A stretch of DNA of 64,000 bases. Source: Symsagittifera roscoffensis (lineage: Eukaryota > Xenacoelomorpha > Acoela > Convolutidae). Shown here in pieces: positions 44,501 through 55,418 of this stretch (its first letter is position 1; every line of letters begins with the position of its first letter). The stretch spans positions 21,705,480 to 21,769,479 of the forward strand of contig NC_087065.1 of assembly GCF_963678635.1 (NCBI RefSeq), in the 5' to 3' direction. The position numbers were made by a program, and so were the translations under genes. Below the pieces are notes generated by a model. That model did no database searches. It was not told where the DNA came from and saw only the letters and a program-made list of their open reading frames with translations.

Positions 44501-44860
44501 TAAAATGGCTATGTTTAAACCCCAATAAATTTACGAAAATTGATCACAGGTGAAATATCTTTTCAAATTCAAATTCAAGACGATAATACCTTTCGAATGA
44601 TATAAAAAAAATTCCGTCAAAAATGACTAGTTAAAAAGTCGAAATTTGTCTGAAGAAAAAAAACCCACCCCGAGCTCAAGTATTCCGTTACTTTCGTTTC
44701 AAAAGTCGGAATAAAAATTTGAGAAAACATAAAACTACGGCTTGAGCTTTAAAAATTGGATGCAATGAAACCAACTCGCATCTAACATCAATTAGGAAAT
44801 GTTTAAAAAATCAGGTTAATCATGTTTAATTTATAAAAGCAATTGAGAGAAAGCAAAAAG
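41560..44860 (+). repeat. tandem 1.34-kb units T1, T2 and start of T3
   Basis: Three head-to-tail copies of an AT-rich unit, with CAAATTAAGTACAAAGTGAT at 41,666, 43,001 and 44,341 (spacing 1,335 and 1,340). T1 begins with CTATGGAGCAGTGATAACAT, as in the diverged copy at 29,495. T1 differs from T2 and T3 at many more sites than T2 differs from T3. T3 breaks off at GAGAGAAAGCAAA and is interrupted by 1.6 kb of other sequence before resuming at 46,491. No protein-coding signature. Confidence 0.8.
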
Positions 44861-45182
44861 TTTCACAAAAAATTTATTGGTTTGACAAACAAAATGTGCT
44901 CAGCAGGTAATTGATGAGTGAATTAGGATAAGCAAATTGTCACAGATCAATTTCTCGAAATTAAGCAGAAAAGTCAGCAAAACTTAAAAGAGTTTCTAAT
45001 GCTGTTCTTCAACAAAAACGAATCAAATCTTTTTTGCTACTCAAACACTTTGTGACCACTTAACCGCTTTGAAATAAGTCAATTTTTTCGAAGCTAAATA
45101 TTTCGAAAAAAAATTAAATTTTTGTTAGCTTACCATCATTTAGAAAGTAATTTTGTACCGAAAAACTAACGCTTGCATTTAA

Positions 45183-45554
45183 ATGGTAAAACGTCCTGAT
45201 CGTGAGCCAAAAAGATGCTCCTCGTTATCAATGCGCGTATGCAAGAAAGACTTTTATAACAACTTCTCAAACTGTAATAGACTTCGAATAAGTGTTCAGG
45301 GCCAAAAACTGAACTTTACAAACAATTTTACAATTTTGAAAAAAAAGGAAACATTTCTTTTTAAAAAATTGGAGGAAAAATATACTATAACAACTTTTAA
45401 AGGTGGCAAAAGACGTCTGAACAAAAATAAAAATTTTGCTAGAAAGTTGAACATTCTTGACATATTACTCACATCAAAAATGTTTTCAGAAGAACAAAAA
45501 CCAATTGAATATCAAATGATTTCAAGTTGTCGCCATTCATGGTTATTCTTTTAA
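45183..45554 (+). CDS. hypothetical 123-codon open frame, copy 1
   Basis: Encodes a basic, Lys/Asn/Phe-rich protein starting MVKRPDREPKRCSSL, with six cysteines and no recognisable domain, signal peptide or membrane segment. The frame is preserved exactly in the second copy (50,003), where the single base difference I see (TTA/TTG Leu) is silent. One silent change in nearly identical DNA is not evidence of selection. No upstream splice or promoter signal identified. May be a chance frame. Confidence 0.25.
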   Translation: MVKRPDREPKRCSSLSMRVCKKDFYNNFSNCNRLRISVQGQKLNFTNNFTILKKKETFLFKKLEEKYTITTFKGGKRRLNKNKNFARKLNILDILLTSKMFSEEQKPIEYQMISSCRHSWLFF

Positions 45555-46084
45555 AATAATAAAAAAGTTGGTAAGTAAAATTTCATCGTTTTCAAGTTCA
45601 ACTGTCGTTAATTATGTTAGCATTTGCTTTCCAAAGTAGACTCCAAGTTTGGTTTTTTTTTGCTGAAGAAACATATTCTAATATAAGACTGCTGAATCTT
45701 TCCAGAAATTGTAGCTTCTCATTTCTTTTATTTACTCAGGTTGCGTTTTTGTTGCACTCGATTTTTTGTATGCTGTTATTAGAATAGTTTTGAGCCTCCA
45801 GAGATAACAGACTAATTTCCTATGAAAAAGTTATAGGCAGTTTTTTGTCTGTGAAATTTGGAGAGAAATGCAGAAAAATGTTGAAATTTTGTCAGCATGT
45901 TTGAAAAATTGAAAGAAACGGTCTCGTTTCGGAACACGTTTACAAGTTTGGTCTCGCAAAGGAAATTGTTATTTTATTTTTTAACCCTTTTACAAACTTG
46001 TTGGTCAAGGCAAAAGCTTACGAACGACTACATTGTTCCTTGATACGTAACGGGTTTTAAATCGAAAAGGTTTCTCTATTTAAG

Positions 46085-46500
46085 TTATTGGAAACTTTGG
46101 GAGGAGGGGGGTAAAACTGGAGGTAGCCTAATCCCCCTTCCGTTACCTCATTCCTAGCGTTTGCCCCTTTGCATCCTTATAACCCTCCCCTTAACGTGTG
46201 CTTCTGAGCCCCCTTATTTTCTTACCCCCACCTTCCCCCCACCTGATCCAACCCCCACACCCCACCTTAATCGGAGATGGTGGGGTGTTGTGTAGTTTCA
46301 GGTGGGGGGTCGGTTCTGGCGCGGGCTGGGGGTTATTTCAGCTGGGGGGAATGGGACAGGTGGGGGGATGGTTCAGGTAGAGAAGGGACTTCAGTTGGGG
46401 GCGTGGTAGTAGTTTAGGTTGGATGGGTGGCTGAGATGGGGTGATTGGTTCAGGTGGGGGTGACGGGTTGATTCTGGCGAGAAGAGAGGGGGGTTGGCTC
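46085..46500. repeat. C-rich then G-rich minisatellite-like block, copy 1
   Basis: 46,090-46,265 is C-rich on the plus strand and 46,270-46,500 is G-rich, built from irregular ~20-30-bp units around TTCAGGTGGGGG and GGTTC. At least eight runs of four or more G could form quadruplexes. The complementary halves could also pair with each other. Confidence 0.75.
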
Positions 46501-47225
46501 TAGTGTGAGGGATTCAGGTGGAACGGTTTAACCCAGTGATTATTATCATGTTTTCAACCTATATTTTTGGTTTTAGAGCGTGTTTTGTAATCAATTCATT
46601 TTTCTAATGTATTTTGAAATCGAAGCGAAACAAGGAAGGTGAAAATTCCATTTTTTTTGTTATTTTCTACTTTTATATAATCCATTAAAATGAACTTCAA
46701 ATAAAATATAAAGCATAAAATTTTTGCGGGAAAAAATGGATTTAGTTGTCTAAGCGTAACATGTGAATTGATTATATTGATAAAGTTTTAGACCAAAAGT
46801 TCATCAAAATCAATTCTTTCTTTTCAATTTTCTCAGATGCGGGTTTTTGAATTAACCAATTTTTGTGGAACAAAATTGTTTTCTTTTTGATTTCCTGCAA
46901 TCAAGATTTAGTATTTTCATAGTCTCTTAGTTTCTCTGGAAGGTGAATTGTTTCAGAGGGAAACCAGGATTTGAAGGAATGCCATCGCCGCATAAAAAAT
47001 ATATTGAAAAAATTCGAAAAATTGGATCTTGGCATTCTTGCTCCAAAATTTTAAATAAAAATTATACAGAATCGGGAGACCAGAAAGCATTTTGTACAGC
47101 TCTCCACATGAAATAATAGACGGCGGTTGCTCTCTTCTGGTCGAGTTGATCAGTTAAAAAAGAAAAGCATCAGTTTCAAATCATACAACAAAGCACGATT
47201 AAAATCGAAGCACTTGTCTATACAG
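46491..47225 (+). repeat. resumed 3' part of unit T3
   Basis: Resumes the 1.34-kb unit at TTGGCTCTAGTGTG and runs to GAAGCACTTGTCTA.ACAGATA, where it departs from T1/T2. Confidence 0.75.
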
Positions 47226-47372
47226 ATAGGTCTTTTGACAAGATTGCGGGCGTTTTCATGTGTTTTTATTGAATATACTCAACCAAATAAAAAAATTCGC
47301 AACCGTTAAACTGTTAAATTATTAAAGCATTCAGAAAACCTAACCACTAGTTTTCTATTCAAGTAGCCTACG

Positions 47373-47787
47373 CAGGCACGGATCTAGGAATTTTTCAAGG
47401 GGGGGGGGATTTTCAAAAATTTTTAAAATATTTTGTCGACCTTTTTTCTAGGTCGACCAAATTGATTTTCTGAGCTATCCCAAAACACTACAAAGACCCT
47501 TATTTGACAAAATTCTCTGCACCGCAGGCAAGTTTGTGAAAAACAGGCCAAAAAAGGCGTTTTTATGCAATTTTTGGAAAATGTCGACCAAAAAATCGGG
47601 TGTTTTCGGTGCACTCAAAATTAGTGTAGATTGGCGTCAAAGGCGCCTTTAGAAGTTTAAGGTCAGTCAGCCAAAAGTGGATATCTCAAAAAATTACAAA
47701 GGGGGACCCTTTGGGTCGGCGGGGAGTCGAACCCCTGAGGGAAAAAAGAATCCGCCTCCGCCCCCTCCCCCCTCAAATCCGCTACTG
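47373..47787. mobile_element. hAT-type MITE with perfect 8-bp target duplication
   Basis: 415 bp, terminal repeats CAGGCACGGATCTAG and (inverted) CAGTAGCGGATTTGAGGGGG, flanked by AGCCTACG on both sides (47,365-47,372 and 47,788-47,795). An 8-bp duplication and CAG..CTG ends are typical of the hAT superfamily. Same family as the MITE in the LRR intron (shared AGGTCGACCAAATTGATTTT-like, GGCGCCTTTAGAA and GGTCAGTCAGCCAAAA stretches). No transposase. Confidence 0.8.
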
Positions 47788-48065
47788 AGCCTACGTGAGC
47801 TGAATTTTGAGGCTATGAACTTTAGGATACAATTACGCTGAGCTACGACCGCTAGAAATGTTCCAATTCGTTATTGTTTCAAACATCTTCCGCCCCAAAG
47901 GTGCAAAAACCGGCATCAGGTTGACGAGCGGTTGTGAGAACGACCAATTCAACTCACGGCTTGCGAAATGGGTGACTGAATAGCAGCCCCTGGGAGTAAC
48001 AGATTCGGTTTTCCACAACAGATCTTCATGTTTTGAAAGATAATTGAGAAGAGCAAAGCAGAGAT

Positions 48066-48190
48066 TTAAATCGATTTAATTTCAACGTTAAAAAAATCGA
48101 TTCCAGTCGATTTTAAATCGATTTGAATGGATCCTAAATCTGACCTAAAATGAAATCGATTTTAATTCAATTTAAATTGATTTTTTTCAC
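48066..48190. repeat. palindromic ATCGATTTAAAT-type array, copy 1
   Basis: Repeated half-sites AATCGATTT and their complements in both orientations, for example TTTAAATCGATTTAAT. Followed by a T-rich stretch and a poly-C tract at 48,298-48,314. Confidence 0.7.
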
Positions 48191-48836
48191 TTCTTTTTTT
48201 TCTTCAAACTTTCGAATGACTAAAAAAATGAAAACTTTTGTTACGTGTCGCTACAGATACCAAAATTGACTAAAATGCTTGTAAAACAAGATCAACCGCC
48301 CCCCCCCCCCCCCCAAACGTGGGATCCTCTCAGATGGTGGTGGACGGTGCGGGCGCCAATGGCCAAGTGTTTTTCAACGCAATTCTGATCCCGCAACCCC
48401 CCCCCCCCCAATTCTTATCCCCATCAGTTATACCAGATGTAATTTTTTCCTCTAAATTCATTCAATTAAAAGAGGAGTTCTTAGTGTTGAATCTGTTAAA
48501 TCGCTGCAAAAAAAATGTTGATTTTTGTCTAAAACAGATTTTTCACTGATTTTGAGGTAAGAGGTAGACAGACGAACGCAATGCATAAGAATGTGATCGG
48601 AACAATTTTTTTGGCTTGATTTGAAGCCAATCTGTTTTTAGTTATACTTTTTGACAATTTGTCAGAATTTGTAAACAAACGGTAAAAACTTGGCTTGAAT
48701 TTTGCCGGTTAAAAGACATTGTTGGCAACAATACTATGACAATTTTTGACACTCTGCTTTGCTTTCTTTCCATTTTTAACCGATCAAATTAAGCAAACAA
48801 CCATATAGAAGTTTTATATAATTAAACTCTAAAAAC

Positions 48837-49112
48837 ATGCTATCGTTTTTGATTTTGATTACAAAGTTTTTAGTTTTATACTCCAAATTAAATTTCCGAA
48901 TCCTTTTATTTCTATTAGTTTTTGCATTTAGTTTTGGCAGCACTCAGCCCGTTTTTGAGCTTTCAGGCCCAGTTGGTTCCCAACAAGTGGGACCCCCTCA
49001 GATGGTGATGGACGGTGCGGGCGCCAAGGGCCAAGTGTTTTTCAACGCAATTCTGATCCAGCAACCCCCCCCCCCCCCCATTCTTATCCCCCATCAGTTA
49101 TACCAGATATGA
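48837..49112 (+). CDS. hypothetical open frame with hydrophobic N-terminus, copy 1
   Basis: 91 codons from ATG. Residues 1-34 are strongly hydrophobic (MLSFLILITKFLVLY, ILLFLLVFAFSFG), like a signal peptide or membrane anchor. The rest is low complexity, ending in a proline run encoded by a poly-C tract. Copies at 53,650 and 56,040 keep the N-terminus but vary in length at the poly-C tract. Probably a chance product of AT-rich repeat DNA. Confidence 0.2.
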   Translation: MLSFLILITKFLVLYSKLNFRILLFLLVFAFSFGSTQPVFELSGPVGSQQVGPPQMVMDGAGAKGQVFFNAILIQQPPPPPILIPHQLYQI

Positions 49113-50002
49113 ATTTTTCTTCTAAATTCAACCAATTAAGAGGAGTTTTTAGTGTTGAGTCAAATTAAGTACAAAGTGATAGATTTTGCTTCTATCAACA
49201 AATCAATTATGGCATATAAGCTTCCTTGAACCGATTTGGAACGATTTCTCAGATGGATTAAACCTCGCTTACGCGTTAATAGCGCGAAATAACTCGAACG
49301 TCAAAATAGTCCAAATTGGCTAAAATGGCTATGTTTAAACCCCAATAAATTTACGAAAACTGATCACAGGTGAAATATCTTTTCAAATTCAAATTCCAGA
49401 CGATAATACCTTTCGAATGATATAAAAAAAATTCCGTCAAAAATGACTAGTTAAAAAGTCGAAATTTGTCTGAAGAAAAAAAACCCACCCCGAGCTCAAG
49501 TATTCCGTTACTTTCGTTTCAAAAGTCGGAATAAAAATTTGAGAAAACATAAAACTACGGCTTGAGCTTTAAAAATTGGATGCAATGAAACCAACTCGCA
49601 TCTAACATCAATTAGGAAATGTTTAAAAAATCAGGTTAATCAGGTTTAATTTATAAAAGCAATTGAGAGAAAGCAAAAAGTTTCACAAAAAATTTATTGG
49701 TTTGACAAACAAAACGTGCTCAGCAGGTAATTGATGAGTGAATTAGGATAAGCAAATTGTCACAGATCAATTTCTCGAAATTAAGCAGAAAAGTCAGCAA
49801 AACTTAAAAGAGTTTCTAATGTTGTTCTTCAACAAAAACGAATCAAATCTTTTTTGCTACTCAAACACTTTGTGACCACTTAACCGCTTTGAAATAAGTC
49901 AATTTTTTCGAAGCTAAATATTTCGAAAAAAAATTAAATTTTTGTTAGCTTACCATCATTTAGAAAGTAATTTTGTACCGAAAAACTAACGCTTGCATTT
50001 AA

Positions 50003-50374
50003 ATGGTAAAACGTCCTGATCGTGAGCCAAAAAGATGCTCCTCGTTATCAATGCGCGTATGCAAGAAAGACTTTTATAACAACTTCTCAAACTGTAATAG
50101 ACTTCGAATAAGTGTTCAGGGCCAAAAACTGAACTTTACAAACAATTTTACAATTTTGAAAAAAAAGGAAACATTTCTTTTTAAAAAATTGGAGGAAAAA
50201 TATACTATAACAACTTTTAAAGGTGGCAAAAGACGTCTGAACAAAAATAAAAATTTTGCTAGAAAGTTGAACATTCTTGACATATTGCTCACATCAAAAA
50301 TGTTTTCAGAAGAACAAAAACCAATTGAATATCAAATGATTTCAAGTTGTCGCCATTCATGGTTATTCTTTTAA
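50003..50374 (+). CDS. hypothetical 123-codon open frame, copy 2
   Basis: Same predicted protein as 45,183-45,554. See that entry for features and doubts. Confidence 0.25.
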   Translation: MVKRPDREPKRCSSLSMRVCKKDFYNNFSNCNRLRISVQGQKLNFTNNFTILKKKETFLFKKLEEKYTITTFKGGKRRLNKNKNFARKLNILDILLTSKMFSEEQKPIEYQMISSCRHSWLFF

Positions 50375-50904
50375 AATAATAAAAAAGTTGGTAAGTAAAA
50401 TTTCATCGTTTTCAAGTTCAACTGTCGTTAATTATGTTAGCATTTGCTTTCCAAAGTAGACTCCAAGTTTGGTTTTTTTTTGCTGAAGAAACATATTCTA
50501 ATATAAGACTGCTGAATCTTTCCAGAAATTGTAGCTTCTCATTTCTTTTATTTACTCAGGTTGCGTTTTTGTTGCACTCGATTTTTTGTATGCTGTTATT
50601 AGAATAGTTTTGAGCCTCCAGAGATAACAGACTAATTTCCTATGAAAAAGTTATAGGCAGTTTTTTGTCTGTGAAATTTGGAGAGAAATGCAGAAAAATG
50701 TTGAAATTTTGTCAGCATGTTTGAAAAATTGAAAGAAACGGTCTCGTTTCGGAACACGTTTACAAGTTTGGTCTCGCAAAGGAAATTGTTATTTTATTTT
50801 TTAACCCTTTTACAAACTTGTTGGTCAAGGCAAAAGCTTACGAACGACTACATTGTTCCTTGATACGTAACGGGTTTTAAATCGAAAAGGTTTCTCTATT
50901 TAAG

Positions 50905-51320
50905 TTATTGGAAACTTTGGGAGGAGGAGGGTAAAACTGGAGGTAGCCTAATCCCCCTTCCGTTACCTCATTCCTAGCGTTTGCCCCTTTGCATCCTTAT
51001 AACCCTCCCCTTAACGTGTGCTTCTGAGCCCCCTTATTTTCTTACCCCCACCTTCCCCCCACCTGATCCAACCCCCACACCCCACCTTAATCGGATTAGG
51101 TGGGGTGTTGTGTAGTTTCAGGTGGGGGGTTGGTTCTGGCGCGGGCTGGGGGTTATTTCAGCTGGGGGGAATGGGACAGGTGGGGGGATGGTTCAGGTAG
51201 AGAAGGGACTTCAGTTGGGGGCGTGGTAGTAGTTTAGGTTGGATGGGTGGCTGAGATGGGGTGATTGGCTCAGGTGGGGGTGACGGGTTGATTCTGGCGA
51301 GAAGAGAGGGGGGTTGGCTC
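50905..51320. repeat. C-rich then G-rich minisatellite-like block, copy 2
   Basis: Second copy of the quadruplex-prone block, with a few substitutions, for example CGGATTAGGTGG for CGGAGATGGTGG. Confidence 0.75.
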
Positions 51321-52182
51321 TAGTGTGAGGGATTCAGGTGGAACCCAGTGATTATTATCATGTTTTCAACCTATATTTTTGGTTTTAGAGCGTGTTTTGT
51401 AATCAATTCATTTTTCTAATGTATTTTGAAATCGAAGCGAAACAAGGAAGGTGAAAATTCCATTTTTTTTGTTATTTTCTACTTTTATATAATCCATTAA
51501 AATGAACTTCAAATAAAATATAAAGCATAAAATTTTTGCGGAAAAAAATGGATTTAGTTGTCTAAGCGTAACATGTGAATTGATTATATTGATAAAGTTT
51601 TAGACCAAAAGTTCATCAAAATCAATTCTTTCTTTTCAATTTTCTCAGATGCGGGTTTTTGAATTAACCAATTTTTGTGGAACAAAATTGTTTTCTTTTT
51701 GATTTCCTGCAATCAAGATTTAGTATTTTCATAGTCTCTTAGTTTCTCTGGAAGGTGAATTGTTTCAGAGGGAAACCAGGATTTGAAGGAATGCCATCGC
51801 CGCATAAAAAATATATTGAAAAAATTCGAAAAATTGGATCTTGGCATTCTTGCTCCAAAATTTTAAATAAAAATTATACAGAATCGGGAGACCAGAAAGC
51901 ATTTTGTACAGCTCTCCACATGAAATAATAGACGGCGGTTGCTCTCTTCTGGTTGAGTTGATCAGTTAAAAAAGAAAAGCATCAGTTTCAAATCATACAA
52001 CAAAGCACGATTAAAATCGAAGCACTTGTCTACAGATAGGTCTTTTGACAAGATTGCGGGCGTTTTCATGTGTTTTTATTGAATATACTCAACCAAATAA
52101 AAAAATTCGCAACCGTTAAACTGTTAAATTATTAAAGCATTCAGAAAACCTAACCACTAGTTTTCTATTCAAGTAGCCTACG

Positions 52183-52598
52183 CAGGCACGGATCTAGGAA
52201 TTTTTCAAGGGGGGGGGGGATTTTCAAAAATTTTTAAAATATTTTGTCGACCTTTTTTCTAGGTCGACCAAATTGATTTTCTGAGCTATCCCAAAACACT
52301 ACAAAGACCCTAATTTGACAAAATTCTCTGCACCGCAGGCAAGTTTGTGAAAAACAGGCCAAAAAAGGCGTTTTTATGCAATTTTTGGAAAATGTCGACC
52401 AAAAAATCGGGTGTTTTCGGTGCACTCAAAATTAGTGTAGATTGGCGTCAAAGGCGCCTTTAGAAGTTTAAGGTCAGTCAGCCAAAAGTGGATATCTCAA
52501 AAAATTACAAAGGGGGACCCTTTGGGTCGGCGGGGAGTCGAACCCCTGAGGGAAAAAAGAATCCGCCTCCGCCCCCTCCCCCCTCAAATCCGCTACTG
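52183..52598. mobile_element. hAT-type MITE, copy in L2
   Basis: Same insertion as 47,373-47,787, with the same AGCCTACG flanks, carried by the duplication. Confidence 0.8.
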
Positions 52599-52874
52599 AG
52601 CCTACGTGAGCTGAATTTTGAGGCTATGAACTTTAGGATACAATTACGCTGAGCTACGACCGCTAGAAATGTTCCAATTCGTTATTGTTTCAAACATCTT
52701 CCGCCCCAAAGGTGCAAAAACCGGCATCAGGTTGACGAGCGGTTGTGAGAACGACCAATTCAACTCACGGCTTGCGAAATGGGTGACTGAATAGCAGCCC
52801 CTGGGAGTAACAGATTCGGTTTTCCACAACAGATCTTCATGTTTTGAAAGATAATTGAGAAGAGCAAAGCAGAG

Positions 52875-53010
52875 ATTTAAATCGATTTAATTTCAACGTT
52901 AAAAAAATCGATTCCAGTCGATTTTAAATCGATTTGAATGGATCCTAAATCTGACCTAAAATGAAATCAATCCAAATCGATTTTAATTCAATTTAAATTG
53001 ATTTTTTTCA
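52875..53010. repeat. palindromic ATCGATTTAAAT-type array, copy 2
   Basis: As 48,066-48,190, with a short extra AATCAATCCAAATCG segment. Confidence 0.7.
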
Positions 53011-55185
53011 CTTCTTTTTTTTCTTCAAACTTTCGAATGACTAAAAAAATGAAAACGTTTGTTACGTGTCGCTACAGATACCAAAATTGACTAAAATGCT
53101 TGTAAAACAAGATCAACCGCCCCCCCCCCAAACGTGGGATTCTCTCAGATGGTGGTGGACGGTGCGGGCCCCAATGGCCAAGTGTTTTTCAACGCAATTC
53201 TGATCCCGCAACCCCCCCCCCCAATTCTTATCCCCATCAGTTATACCAGATGTAATTTTTTCCTCTAAATTCATTCAATTAAAAGAGGAGTTCTTAGTGT
53301 TGAATCTGTTAAATCGCTGCAAAAAAAATGTTGATTTTTGTCTAAAACAGATTTTTCACTGATTTTGAGGTAAGAGGTAGACAGACGAACGCAATGCATA
53401 AGAATGTGATCGGAACAATTTTTTTTGCTTGATTTGAAGCCAATTTGTTTTTAGTTATACTTTTTGACAATTTGTCAGAATTTGTAAACAAACGGTAAAA
53501 ACTTGGCTTGAATTTTGCCGGTTAAAAGACATTGTTGGCAACAATACTATGACAATTTTTGACACTCTTCTTTGCTTTCTTTCCACTTTTAACCGATCAA
53601 ATTAAGCAAACAACCATATAGAAGTTTTATATAATTAAACTCTAAAAACATGCTATCGTTTTTGATTTTGATTACAAAGTTTTTAGTTTTATACTCCAAA
53701 TTAAATTTCCGAATCCTTTTATTTCTATTAGTTTTTGCATTTAGTTTTGGCAGCACTCAGCCCGTTTTTGAGCTTTCAGGCCCAGTTGGTTCCCAACAAG
53801 TGGGACCCCCTCAGATGGTGATGGACGGTGCGGGCGCCAATGGCCAAGTGTTTTTCAACGCAATTCTGATCCTGCAACCCCCCCTCCCCCATTCTTATCC
53901 CCCCTCAGTTATACCAGATATGAATTTTTCTTCTAAATTCAACCAATTAAGAGGAGTTTTTAGTGTTGAGTCTGCTGAATCGCTGCAAAAGAAATGTTGA
54001 TTTTTGACTAAAACAGATTTTTTCACTGATTTTGAGGTAAAAGTTAGACAAACGCAACGCATAAGAACGTGATCGGAACATCATGCACCAGTTTCACCGC
54101 ATAATTATTTGTGTTTTTTTTTCTATATGTTCATTTTCAAATTAATTACCAAGGTAATTTTGGATGAAAAACTTGTCGTTTTTCTCATTTGAAATGAAAC
54201 ATAGATCGTTTTCGGCCGTACTCCTTTTGTGCACTACCATTATTAGAGTCCGTGGAATCAGTTCCAACTCCAGCTGAGTCTGAATGAAGTTCGAAGCTTG
54301 TGGTTTGTCTTCCTTTTCTTGAGCTCCAGCAGCCACCCCCCCCCCCCCCCAACCATTCTTATCCCCCCATCAGTTATACCAAATAAAATTTTTCCCTCTA
54401 AATTCCTTAAATTAGACACTCAAATCGATCCATATAGCTTTGTTGCGGCCCTATTCAAATTTCACGATCCGTCGCATGACAGACCAGACTGGTTCCTTTT
54501 CATTTGTCCTGTTTTTCGGAGAGAAGTTACCATTAACCTCTTCAACTGTCTTAAAACTTCCCAAGATGTGTATTGCCAAACATTTTGTTTGATATTCTTC
54601 TCTGATTTATAAATCATTTTAAGATATTTTGATGTCAGAGATTTTGTAAGGCAGAAAGCCGTATTTTCCTCGCGCAAAGACTATACCAGTGCTTGGCTGG
54701 TTCTCTGCCTGTGTTGCCTGGTGTGGCAGTTGTCTTCCTGGATCGTCTCTTTAACCTCGGTTATGTGTGTTCTCCCCTCCCCTAATGCTAGCCTAGGTTC
54801 CTTTTTTTGCGTTGCCTGCTTAGCCCAAGTGGCTTTTGCTTAGCCTGGTGTCTAAGGTTAAGGTTGCTCGTTCGCGGCGCTCTTGAGGCTTTCAATTTAG
54901 CTGAGGGTGTAGGCAAACTGTGCATTTGCTCGCGCACTGTTTGCTTTGTGATGTTTTGTGTGATGTACTTTGATTTATTTTAAGTTTTACTCTGCTGCTT
55001 AGGCCTCAGGCGCAGTTGGCTTCGTCGCTTGTGCTTGGCTGGTTCTCTGTTGTGCTGTCTTAGGCAACAAATGAATATCAATGCAACAAATGAACGACAT
55101 ATTAAACAGAAAAAGAAGCAAAACAATCTTAAGAACGGAACATTTTTTGAACTCAAAATCTGATTTACATGGACATTTTTCTTTA
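53000..55185. repeat. ~2.2-2.4-kb duplication, first copy (M1)
   Basis: From the end of the palindromic array to ACATTTTTCTTTATTT. Repeated at about 55,320-57,545. Includes the hydrophobic open frame (53,650-54,000), poly-C tracts and a GT-rich stretch (54,690-55,065) of unknown nature with repeated GTGCTTGGCTGGTTCTCTG. No gene. Confidence 0.8.
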
Positions 55186-55189
55186 TTTA

Positions 55190-55276
55190 AAATAAAATAT
55201 AAAGCATAAAATTTTTGCGGGAAAAAATGGATTTAGTTGTCTAAGCGTAACATGTGAATTGATTATATTGATAGTA
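55190..55276 (+). repeat. stray fragment of the 1.34-kb unit at a duplication junction
   Basis: AAAATATAAAGCATAAAATT through TGATTATATTGATA matches 46,703-46,788, then stops. It is inserted between M1 and M2. Confidence 0.7.
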
Positions 55277-55418
55277 GTTTGAAGAAAAAAAAGAAGTGAA
55301 AAAAATCAATTTAAATTGAATTAAAATCGATTTGAATGGATCCTAAATCTGACCTAAAATGAAATCGATTTTAATTCAATTTAAATTGATTTTTTTCACT
55401 TCTTTTTTTTCTTCAAAC
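55277..55418. repeat. perfect 57-bp inverted repeat, 28-bp spacer
   Basis: Left arm 55,277-55,333 and right arm 55,362-55,418 are exact reverse complements (GTTTGAAGAAAAAAAAGAAG pairs with the mirrored CTTCTTTTTTTTCTTCAAAC). The right arm is ordinary duplicated sequence also found at 48,1xx and 52,9xx; the left arm is an inverted extra copy made at the junction. Confidence 0.95.

Larger units (their letters stand above)
44341..49160. repeat. 4.8-kb tandem segmental duplication, first copy (L1)
   Basis: Starts at CAAATTAAGTAC and ends at AGTGTTGAGT. An almost identical copy follows at once. Contains the T3 unit, the 123-codon open frame, the G-rich block, a MITE, a palindromic array and poly-C tracts. 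Confidence 0.85.
49161..53970. repeat. 4.8-kb tandem segmental duplication, second copy (L2)
   Basis: Copy of 44,341-49,160. Differences are single bases, poly-C and poly-G lengths, a short loss of GGTTTAA near 51,343, and an extra CAATCCAAAT-type piece in the palindromic array. At 53,970 the sequence continues into DNA absent from L1. Confidence 0.85.

Noticed and set aside
47718..47745. B-box-like GGGGTTCGACTCCCC inside the MITE (also at 52.5 and 58.86 kb)
   Set aside because: No A box at tRNA distance. Part of the GC-rich right half of the MITE.
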